Positions 7,201 through 12,877 of a DNA stretch of 12,877 nucleotides are shown here, piece after piece. The stretch covers positions 1 through 12,877 of the forward strand of contig JBJKPP010000047.1 of NCBI GenBank assembly GCA_046706145.1, read 5' to 3'. The notes beneath the pieces are model-generated. The model did not search any database, had not been told where the DNA came from, and saw only the letters and a list, made by a program, of their open reading frames with translations. The stretch is from JBJKPP01 sp046706145. GTDB taxonomy: Bacteria > Bacteroidota > Ignavibacteria > Ignavibacteriales > Ignavibacteriaceae. Both the position numbers and the translations under genes were made by a program. The first letter of the stretch is position 1. Each line of letters starts with the position of its first letter.

Positions 7201-7572
7201 ATGGGCTACGAAGGTGTTATAGCTCTGTTAATACCGATTATAACTGTTATAATAATCGGACTTATTCTTATAACATTCTTTTATTACAGGTCGAGAGAAA
7301 GACAAATGCTGATTGAAAAAGGTCTCGACGCTAAATCAATAAAAGAATTTTTTGAATCTAAGAAGGATCCATACTGGCTGTTAAAATTGGGAGTTGTTAT
7401 ATTCTTTTTCGGTCTTGGTCTTGGAATTGGATTAATCCTTAATGATAGTACGGACAGAGGTTATTATATTCCACTGTTCTTATTCACTTTCTTCGGCATT
7501 GGCGCGATAGTGGCTAACTTGCTTGGCAAAAGGTTAGAGAAATCAGAGAGCAGCAAGGAACTTGAAAACTAA
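7201..7572 (+). CDS. DUF6249-family small membrane protein
   Basis: This 123-residue protein has three hydrophobic segments, at about 5-28, 60-80 and 88-108. Between the first two is a cytoplasmic-looking stretch with RSRERQMLIEKGLDAKSIKE, the recognisable core of the DUF6249 family, whose members often lie beside ECF sigma genes in Bacteroidota. The C-terminus is charged. The start is fixed by the AAAGGAGG site. The gene is divergent from the sigma operon, and its promoter appears to be of the same ECF class. It could therefore be a target of the regulon, a feedback component acting with the membrane anti-sigma protein, or an envelope-stress protein. No biochemical function is known to me. 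Tandem stops TAA TAA close the frame. Confidence 0.8.
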   Translation: MGYEGVIALLIPIITVIIIGLILITFFYYRSRERQMLIEKGLDAKSIKEFFESKKDPYWLLKLGVVIFFFGLGLGIGLILNDSTDRGYYIPLFLFTFFGIGAIVANLLGKRLEKSESSKELEN

Positions 7573-7613
7573 TAAAAAGAAGTTTTTAAGAATGGCCATT
7601 GATAAAAAGATGT

Positions 7614-7657
7614 TATAGGGGTTATGAGGAATAACAAATTCCAGAGTAACCCTTATA
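7614..7657 (+). terminator. Nested hairpin downstream of the DUF6249 gene, possible terminator
   Basis: TATAGGGGTTA (7614-7624) pairs with TAACCCTTATA (7647-7657), giving 11 pairs including one G-U. Inside, GGAAT (7628-7632) pairs with ATTCC (7638-7642) around an AACAA loop. It lies 41 nt after the stop codon and before the receptor promoter, where a terminator is expected. No clear U-tract follows, so intrinsic termination would be inefficient. It could instead protect the 3' end. Confidence 0.45.
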
Positions 7658-7713
7658 TAAAATCCATATAAACTTTTTCATACTTAAAAGTCATTCTCCC
7701 GCCCTTTTTTGAA

Positions 7714-7744
7714 TTTGATTCTTTTTCAAAGAATCTTATCTTTG
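7714..7744 (+). promoter_or_regulatory. Bacteroidetes-type housekeeping promoter for the receptor operon
   Basis: TTTG (7714-7717), 19 nt, then TATCTTTG (7737-7744) matches the -33/-7 consensus TTTG-N19-21-TAnnTTTG known for primary sigma factors of Bacteroidota. Transcription would start near 7750, leaving a leader of about 110 nt before the receptor ATG. The spacer is almost filled by an inverted repeat listed separately. Confidence 0.55.
7717..7735. repeat. 8-bp perfect inverted repeat in the promoter spacer, possible operator
   Basis: GATTCTTT (7717-7724) and AAAGAATC (7728-7735) form a perfect inverted repeat around TTC. It begins at the last base of the -33 element and ends one base before the -7 element. 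A repressor dimer site in this position would block polymerase. It could also be a small hairpin with no regulatory role. Confidence 0.45.
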
Positions 7745-7824
7745 TATAAACAAAAATAGTATCAACGATTTTGCCTTTTTCACTTCCTAACTTAATAATT
7801 CGTTGCTGCTAAAAAGGGAGCTAA

Positions 7825-7848
7825 ATGCTTGCAATCCATTATAGGTAG
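7825..7848 (+). CDS. Possible 7-codon leader ORF upstream of the TonB-dependent receptor
   Basis: An AAGGGAG site (7814-7820) sits 4 nt before an ATG that reads MLAIHYR and then TAG at 7846-7848. The ORF is in the same frame as the receptor ATG at 7861, which has a poorer ribosome site of its own. It may be a leader peptide that couples or regulates receptor translation. It may also be the original receptor start, closed by the TAG. Too short to support by coding statistics. Confidence 0.3.
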   Translation: MLAIHYR

Positions 7849-7860
7849 ATCCGAGCACAG

Positions 7861-10110
7861 ATGCATTATTTAAGAATACTTTCCTTCCTTTTTCTTCTGC
7901 AAATCATTATAATTTTCTATAACAATATCCTATACGCACAGCAAACAGGAACCTTGAGCGGCACAATCGTGGATTCTACTAATGGAGAAGCGCTTCCATT
8001 TAGTAACGTACTTATAAAGGATATGAATAGAGGTGCGTCAACAAACGCCAACGGTTACTTTGTAATTCCCGGACTTCCGGCACCGAATAAGTATATTATT
8101 GTTGTTTCATATATTGGTTACCGCTCAAAACAATTGAGTGTTGTAATAAAATCAAATAAAATGACAAGTATTAAAGTCGGACTCTCCCAAGCTGGGATTA
8201 TGCTTAAGGCAGTCGAAAAAATTGGACAAAGAACAATACAAAAAAACGCTACAGATCTTGGCCTTCAACGAATTACTGCGCAAGAACTTCAAGTTCTACC
8301 CCAAGGAGTCGAAGAGGATGTTTTTCGCTCGCTACAATATTTGCCTGGAGTTCAATCTACAGGTGATGTATCAGCTAGATATTATGTTCGCGGCAGCCCT
8401 AGCAATGAAAATCTTGTTTTAGTTAATGGAATAACCATTTATAATCCCTTTCATGCTTTCGGAATTTTTAGCGTAATAGATCCTGACATTATTAATACAG
8501 TTGAATTTTACAAAGGTGGTTTTACTGCAGAATATGGTAACAGACTCTCTTCCGTACTAAACATAATTACAAAAGACGGAAACAAAAACCAATTTAGTGC
8601 AGAGGCTAGTTCCAGTTTTTTAACAGGCAAAGCACTTGTCGAAGGTCCAATTCCTTATGGTTCATTCATTGTTTCTGCTAGAAAAAGTTTCTCAACACAA
8701 ATATTGAAAAAATTTCTAAACGGTCAGTATGCACCTATAGATTTTTATGACGGATCCTTCAAATTAAACTATTCTAACCCGAACTTTATTAGTGGATCAA
8801 AATTTGTGGTTGATGGATTTATTACAGGCGACAGATTAATTAACGACAACCCCACATTAGAAAATATCGAATGGTACAACAACGTATTGGGATTTAGATG
8901 GTTTCAAACAACTGATTCACCGCTTTATTATGAAATGAATTTATCGTACAGCAATTTCTCGGGTGATGTATCTCCAAAACTAAGTGGAGCTACCCCGGAA
9001 AATAACAGCGTGGATGATATTACATACAGTGTTGACTTCCATTATATTTATGACAGTAAAGACGAACTAGGCATTGGACTTGACATAAAAGATGTTAAAA
9101 CTCAATTATATTTGCAGAATACATTCGGGGCAACTTCAAACCTTTCAGATGAGGGAACAAATTTTACTATTTACACTAAGTATAAACTACTCCGCTTTGA
9201 AGATTTTGGCGCCGATATTGGAACTAGAATGAACCTTGTTGATTTGTCTTCATCTTCCCTCGGTTCATATTTATTTGAGCCAAGGGTGAGTTTGACATAC
9301 AATGTCTTTCCGGGAATTTCGTTAAAAGGAGCATGGGGACTATACCAGCAAGATTTGACAACTTTATCAGATGAAAACCAAGTTATAAGTTTATTTGATC
9401 CCTGGGTTATTACCCCATCTTATTTGAAACCAGCAAGTGCTATACATTATACAGTTGGGCTCAACGCAAATTTTGCTGATTACTACAATCTTAATATTCA
9501 AGGTTATTATAAAGTCTTGCAGAATATAGCAACCCTGAATGAGCAAAAATTTTCTGCCAGTGATCCTGATCTGCTCGCCGCTTCAGGCGAATCTTACGGC
9601 TGGGAATTTATGTTCAAATATCTTCACAGCCCTATTAGTTTTACTGGATCATACACGCTTGCCTGGGCATATAAAAATTTAAATGGATGGGTATATTATC
9701 CGAAGTATGATGTTAGAAATTCAATCAGTCTGCTGCTAGAATATAATTTCGGTGATGGGTGGAACGCAACAGCTACCTGGATATATAATTCGGGATTACC
9801 TTTCACACAGAATATGGGATACTATGATAAGTTTTATTTCCAGGACTTTTACTCCGACTGGCAAATTTACGAGGGTTATGTACCTTATCAACTTTTGTCG
9901 GATATAGATTTGGGCAGACTTCCTGATTATCACAGACTGGACCTTAGTCTATCTAAAGATTTCACTATAGATTTTCTCAAAATAGGTGTTGATTTGAGTG
10001 TTTTGAACGTGTACAATAGAAAAAATATTTTCTATTTCAATAGAAATACTGGCGAAAGGGTAAATATGCTTCCGTTTTTGCCAACAGCAACTGTAAAGAT
10101 AAAACTATGA
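7861..10110 (+). CDS. TonB-dependent outer-membrane receptor with N-terminal carboxypeptidase-regulatory-like domain
   Basis: This 749-residue outer-membrane beta-barrel protein would import a ligand using TonB energy. A hydrophobic signal peptide covers about 1-26, ending ILYAQQ. A CarboxypepD_reg-like beta-sandwich spans about 30-108 (LSGTIVDSTNGEALPFSNVL, later YIGYRSK). The plug spans about 130-240, with LPGVQSTGDVSARYYVRG (161-178), the VLVNGITIYNP core (186-196) and KGGFTAEYGNRLSSVLNI (218-235). The rest alternates in aromatic-rich strands, as expected of a barrel, and ends with a hydrophobic strand, VKIKL. It is shorter than SusC proteins (about 1000 residues), and no SusD follows. Instead a DUF4249 lipoprotein overlaps its end by 4 nt, a pairing recurrent in Bacteroidota. 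I cannot name the substrate. There is no TonB box I can identify with confidence. The start may be affected by the in-frame leader ORF. Confidence 0.92.
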   Translation: MHYLRILSFLFLLQIIIIFYNNILYAQQTGTLSGTIVDSTNGEALPFSNVLIKDMNRGASTNANGYFVIPGLPAPNKYIIVVSYIGYRSKQLSVVIKSNKMTSIKVGLSQAGIMLKAVEKIGQRTIQKNATDLGLQRITAQELQVLPQGVEEDVFRSLQYLPGVQSTGDVSARYYVRGSPSNENLVLVNGITIYNPFHAFGIFSVIDPDIINTVEFYKGGFTAEYGNRLSSVLNIITKDGNKNQFSAEASSSFLTGKALVEGPIPYGSFIVSARKSFSTQILKKFLNGQYAPIDFYDGSFKLNYSNPNFISGSKFVVDGFITGDRLINDNPTLENIEWYNNVLGFRWFQTTDSPLYYEMNLSYSNFSGDVSPKLSGATPENNSVDDITYSVDFHYIYDSKDELGIGLDIKDVKTQLYLQNTFGATSNLSDEGTNFTIYTKYKLLRFEDFGADIGTRMNLVDLSSSSLGSYLFEPRVSLTYNVFPGISLKGAWGLYQQDLTTLSDENQVISLFDPWVITPSYLKPASAIHYTVGLNANFADYYNLNIQGYYKVLQNIATLNEQKFSASDPDLLAASGESYGWEFMFKYLHSPISFTGSYTLAWAYKNLNGWVYYPKYDVRNSISLLLEYNFGDGWNATATWIYNSGLPFTQNMGYYDKFYFQDFYSDWQIYEGYVPYQLLSDIDLGRLPDYHRLDLSLSKDFTIDFLKIGVDLSVLNVYNRKNIFYFNRNTGERVNMLPFLPTATVKIKL

Positions 10111-11051
10111 GAAAAAAAGTATTTTATGTTTTGATACTGTTGCTTGTAATAATTAATTATGGATGTAAAAATACATTTGAGCCAAATGCTGCTTTCAGAG
10201 AAAGATATGTTCTTACCGGGGTGATGAGAAGTGATACATCATTGCAAATCGTGACTATTACACACACATATAGACCGGAAGGGACAAATCCAAACTCTTA
10301 TACCAACCCGCCTTACGTTGTAGGTGCCGAAGTCGATATGTGGTACAAATATAAATTATATGAATTGAGAGACACTGTCCTGACTAGACTTGATACGTCC
10401 AGATATAAGGGACCGGTTCACTGTTATTATGTTAAAGGTCTTAGGCCGGATCCGGGAGAGTATGTTGATATACAGGCCTTACTTCCAAATGGCTTGTTGC
10501 TTCAATCTACTACTCAATTACCTGACGCAGACTCATTAACTTTTTTCGATTCAGCCTCTGACCTGCTTATTCCGTCAGCGCTTCATGCGAATAACATCTA
10601 CGTTGGTTGGCAGCCACTCGGTTTAACTTATAGTCCTAGAATCGAAATTATTTACTACAAGGCGGGAGATACTACACCGCATGCTGAGGAAGTCCCGTTA
10701 CAGTATTACAATAACAATGGAAAAATCACCCCAGTTTATCCACCCACATCAACCAGCAATCAGTTGGTTGTGGATCTGCCAACGATCGAGCAGGCGTTGC
10801 AAAGTATTTCACCTGACAGTGCAAAGCATTTATATACTATTGCTGAAATGGATTTTACCGTAATTACTTACGACCAGTATTTATCCACATATTATTACTC
10901 TATTCAAAACCTCAACAGTGGCTATACTGTTACTTTAAATGAACCGGATTTTACTAACGTAAAAGGAGGATATGGTATATTTGGGTCTTATGTAAAAAGG
11001 ACGTTCAAGCTTACTTTTACGAGATCTTTCTTACAACAAAATGGATATTGA
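10107..11051 (+). CDS. DUF4249-family outer-membrane/surface lipoprotein
   Basis: The protein has 314 residues. The N-terminus is a lipoprotein signal (MRKK, a hydrophobic core, then NYGC with lipidated C20), so the mature protein should be processed by Lgt, Lsp and Lnt. The mature start FEPNAAFRERYVLTGVMRSD, followed by a transthyretin-like strand pattern (VVGAEVDMWYKYKLYELRD) and a later HANNIYVGWQP stretch, fits the DUF4249 family. The ATG overlaps the receptor stop as ATGA, so the two are co-translated. This suggests a partner role, as SusD lipoproteins have with SusC, for instance as a surface lid or ligand-binding subunit. That role is an analogy and not shown by sequence. DUF4249 has no established biochemical function known to me. 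Confidence 0.85.
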   Translation: MRKKVFYVLILLLVIINYGCKNTFEPNAAFRERYVLTGVMRSDTSLQIVTITHTYRPEGTNPNSYTNPPYVVGAEVDMWYKYKLYELRDTVLTRLDTSRYKGPVHCYYVKGLRPDPGEYVDIQALLPNGLLLQSTTQLPDADSLTFFDSASDLLIPSALHANNIYVGWQPLGLTYSPRIEIIYYKAGDTTPHAEEVPLQYYNNNGKITPVYPPTSTSNQLVVDLPTIEQALQSISPDSAKHLYTIAEMDFTVITYDQYLSTYYYSIQNLNSGYTVTLNEPDFTNVKGGYGIFGSYVKRTFKLTFTRSFLQQNGY

Positions 11052-11104
11052 TTGAATGTGGGAATACTGTTAAGAAATATATTAATTCGTGGATATTCAA
11101 ATAG

Positions 11105-12559
11105 ATGATTAGGAAAAGAACTATAAGCTTTTTAGCTTTTTCGTCTGTTTGTATCATCTTAATACTTGGGTGTAATAAAACAGTTTCTGTTAGTCCACCG
11201 GATAAACCTCCGCCAAACGGTACTGTATTTATTAATTCAAATCCTAAAGGCGCCATTATTTATTTAAATGGATTGCCGCAAAGAAGAATTACACCTGACA
11301 GCATAACATGGCTAATGACGGGTGTTGATACAATTACTTTGAAAAAAACTTACTTTAGGGATACTTCATTTGTAGTACATCCTGTCGAGGGAGAGAAACA
11401 TTCTTATTTTATTGATTACGCAAAAGATCCATTAATGTTGGGTCAGATAAATTTTACAAGCCTTCCAACAAATTCTTCTATTTTATTAAATGACTCAGGT
11501 ACAGGTTTAGTTACTCCATTTACCTTGTCCAATCTTCTACCCGGAATTTACAATATAACTTATAAGTATAAGAATCATCGAGATAATAGTTTCAGCGTTA
11601 TAGTTCAAAGTAATACTCTGACACCAGCATATGCTATATTAGTAGATACTACTTTGTGGGAAGATTACAATACAAGCAATTCACAAATTCAAACAGACAA
11701 TCTTAGCTGCATTGCATGTGACCAGACCAATAAATTCTGGATAGGAACTCAAAATAATGGTTTAATACTTTATGATGGTTTACAATGGACCAATTATGTA
11801 GCCAATGGCAGTATAGGTTCTCCTAGACTTACGAACAACCACATTTTAACAGTAAAGATTGATGCAAACAATGTAAAATGGGTAGGAACTGAGAGCGGTT
11901 TAACTGAATACATTGGAGACGGCCCGGACGCAATTGAAAATGACACAGGAGTTGTAGGTGCAGTTTATCTAGAGCCGAACGAAGTAATTTACTCAGTAGG
12001 ACCTTATATCAGAATTCTAAGACCAGATGTGCCAAAACCGACGACTCTTTATCCTGTTACTTTCAATTCTCAGGATTATTATATAACTGGAATTACTTTA
12101 GATAAAGGAGGCAATTTTTGGGCAGGAACTCGAAATGCTGGAATATATTACAATACCGATACATGGCATTCCATTACCACTTCAAATTCTTCCGTATTAT
12201 TGTCTGACCAAATTACAGCGATAACATCTGATGAGTCAGGGAACATCCTTGTCGGTTTCCCAGCAAGGTCTGTCCTGGCAAATGGTATTGCTTCATTTAA
12301 TGGCAGTTCTTGGCAAACCTATTATGTTCTGCCTAATGGAGCAACTACAAACAGTTTATATGTAGATTCTAAAAATAGAGTCTGGATTGGAACAACTAAG
12401 GGTTTAGTAGAAAAAGATGGCTCAAATGTTAGTACTTTCAATTATGATGATACTGGACTAAATATTGCAAATGTTAGCGGTGTAATTACAGACAAATACG
12501 GAAACATCTGGATAACCACTTATGATGCAGGTTTGTTTGAATATAAGGGAGCAAAGTAG
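11105..12559 (+). CDS. Lipoprotein with PEGA-like repeats and a probable seven-bladed two-component-regulator-type propeller
   Basis: The protein has 484 residues. A lipoprotein signal ends ILGC with C23, followed by a proline-rich linker (PPDKPPPNG, 31-39). Two PEGA-like beta domains follow: GTVFINSNPKGAIIYLNG (39-56) and GQINFTSLPTNSSILLND (113-130). From about 185 to the end, a propeller is marked by repeats of the WxGT type: WIGT (212), WVGT (259), WAGT (339), LVGF (382), WIGT (427) and WITT (469). A degenerate unit near 295 gives seven at 36-47 residue spacing. Such propellers are known as the periplasmic sensor part of hybrid histidine kinases, but here there is no kinase and no membrane helix after the signal. 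The protein is therefore a free lipoprotein, likely for binding ligand or cell-wall material. The gene starts 53 nt after the DUF4249 stop and is probably in the same operon. A paralogue follows. Confidence 0.85.
   Translation: MIRKRTISFLAFSSVCIILILGCNKTVSVSPPDKPPPNGTVFINSNPKGAIIYLNGLPQRRITPDSITWLMTGVDTITLKKTYFRDTSFVVHPVEGEKHSYFIDYAKDPLMLGQINFTSLPTNSSILLNDSGTGLVTPFTLSNLLPGIYNITYKYKNHRDNSFSVIVQSNTLTPAYAILVDTTLWEDYNTSNSQIQTDNLSCIACDQTNKFWIGTQNNGLILYDGLQWTNYVANGSIGSPRLTNNHILTVKIDANNVKWVGTESGLTEYIGDGPDAIENDTGVVGAVYLEPNEVIYSVGPYIRILRPDVPKPTTLYPVTFNSQDYYITGITLDKGGNFWAGTRNAGIYYNTDTWHSITTSNSSVLLSDQITAITSDESGNILVGFPARSVLANGIASFNGSSWQTYYVLPNGATTNSLYVDSKNRVWIGTTKGLVEKDGSNVSTFNYDDTGLNIANVSGVITDKYGNIWITTYDAGLFEYKGAK
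11171..11301 (+). repeat. Direct repeat, copy 1 (mature N-terminus of propeller lipoprotein)
   Basis: This 131-bp segment matches 12747-12877 at a constant offset of 1576 bp, with 11 mismatches by my count. It begins at the lipidated Cys codon and encodes 43 residues, of which 41 are the same in copy 2. The right end is set only by the window edge. Confidence 0.9.
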
Positions 12560-12686
12560 ATTATCTTAGCACTTGAAAAAGACCTCTTCATAATTATCTT
12601 CATGGAAAAATTGTTCTAAATAATAAATAAGTAATCAATTTTTAAATTTTGTTGTAAGTTTCTGAAAAGATATCAATGTTAAGATT
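12560..12686 (+). other. 127-bp gap between the two propeller lipoprotein genes
   Basis: This is very AT-rich spacer. An 8-bp inverted repeat (AAAAATTG at 12606-12613, CAATTTTT at 12636-12643) with a 22-nt loop could act as a weak transcription barrier but has no GC core. No convincing promoter or ribosome site was found before the ATG at 12687. Confidence 0.4.
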
Positions 12687-12877
12687 ATGTGTAGGCTCAA
12701 ATATATTCTGATAATTTTAATACCTCCCATCGGCATATTTTGGGGATGCAATAAGGTAGTTTCTGTCACCCCACCGGATAAACCTCCGCCAAACGGTACT
12801 GTCTTTATTAACTCAAATCCTAAAGGCGCCATTATTTATTTAAATGGATTGCCTCAAAGAAGAATTACGCCTGACAG
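12687..12877 (+). CDS. Second PEGA-domain lipoprotein, paralogue of the preceding gene, 3' end beyond window
   Basis: The first 63 codons are visible. A lipoprotein signal (MCRLK, a hydrophobic core, then FWGC with C21) is followed by the same linker and PEGA start as in the upstream gene. Residues 29-63 are identical to residues 31-65 of that protein, while the signal peptides show no clear similarity. The ATG at 12687 is the only ATG in frame, since a stop lies at 12663. Whether the hidden remainder also carries a propeller cannot be seen, but the near identity makes it likely. It is not a fragment as far as visible, since the frame is intact to the window edge. Confidence 0.85.
   Translation, partial: MCRLKYILIILIPPIGIFWGCNKVVSVTPPDKPPPNGTVFINSNPKGAIIYLNGLPQRRITPD
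12747..12877 (+). repeat. Direct repeat, copy 2 (continues past window edge)
   Basis: This is the partner of 11171-11301. Of the nine codons that differ, seven are synonymous. The two replacements are Thr/Val at the third residue after the lipidated cysteine and Ser/Thr at the seventh. This pattern means selection has held the protein sequence while the DNA drifted. Confidence 0.9.

Noticed and set aside
7646..7671. A further GTAACC in the region after the DUF6249 gene, as a third ECF promoter
   Set aside because: No GTC lies about 17 nt downstream, and the bases belong to the right arm of the nested hairpin.
12606..12643. AAAAATTG/CAATTTTT inverted repeat as a terminator of the first propeller gene
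   Set aside because: The stem is only A/T plus one G-C pair with a 22-nt loop, so it is too weak to call.
11017..12832. Two minus-strand ORFs (11017-11256 and 12635-12832) encoding near-identical peptides starting MAPLGFEL
   Set aside because: They are antisense shadows of the duplicated lipoprotein segment. Their similarity is fully explained by the direct repeat, and there is no ribosome site or coding signal of their own.
1..12877. CRISPR arrays, tRNA/rRNA genes, insertion sequences, phage or toxin-antitoxin genes
   Set aside because: No regularly spaced repeats, cloverleaf-like genes, transposase motifs or terminal inverted repeats were found on either strand by reading.

Overview
This 12.9 kb, AT-rich, gene-dense window most likely comes from the Bacteroidota/Ignavibacteriota side of the FCB group. 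Four things support this. There is a short SusC/RagA-like TonB-dependent receptor with an N-terminal carboxypeptidase-regulatory-like domain, followed by a DUF4249 lipoprotein. There is a DUF6249 membrane protein beside an ECF sigma/anti-sigma pair. There is a promoter matching the Bacteroidetes pattern TTTG-N19-TAnnTTTG. Shine-Dalgarno sequences are mostly weak. PEGA-domain lipoproteins with regulator-type propellers fit Ignavibacteria in particular, but the phylum call is inference.

Left part (1-7032, all minus strand, transcribed right to left). An ECF sigma factor overlaps a membrane anti-sigma candidate. After about 100 bp comes a tight housekeeping run: era GTPase, an EamA/DMT permease, an acylphosphatase, ispF, a DedA-family membrane protein, lnt (apolipoprotein N-acyltransferase), a hot-dog thioesterase, and a DEDD-type 3'-5' exonuclease cut by the window edge. 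From the permease to the exonuclease the genes abut, overlap, or are at most about 18 bp apart. Several starts are TTG or GTG, and some use TTGA stop/start overlaps.

Middle (7033-7860). The intergenic region between the sigma gene and the divergent DUF6249 gene carries two outward-facing copies of the same ECF-like promoter, TGTAACC-N17-GTC. This suggests the sigma factor drives both its own operon and the DUF6249 gene. After DUF6249 come a nested hairpin, a Bacteroidetes-type promoter with an 8-bp inverted repeat in its spacer, and a 7-codon leader ORF with a good ribosome site, in frame with the receptor start.

Right part (7861-12877, plus strand). A TonB-dependent receptor overlaps a DUF4249 lipoprotein by 4 bp. 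A lipoprotein with two PEGA-like repeats and a probable seven-bladed propeller follows, then the start of a paralogue. The paralogue's signal peptide is unrelated, but its mature protein is nearly identical from the lipidated cysteine onward. This looks like an outer-membrane or cell-surface complex of unknown substrate, and it is the least explained part of the window. Lnt, which finishes lipoprotein maturation in this cell, is encoded in the left part. No RNA genes, CRISPR arrays, insertion sequences or phage genes were seen.
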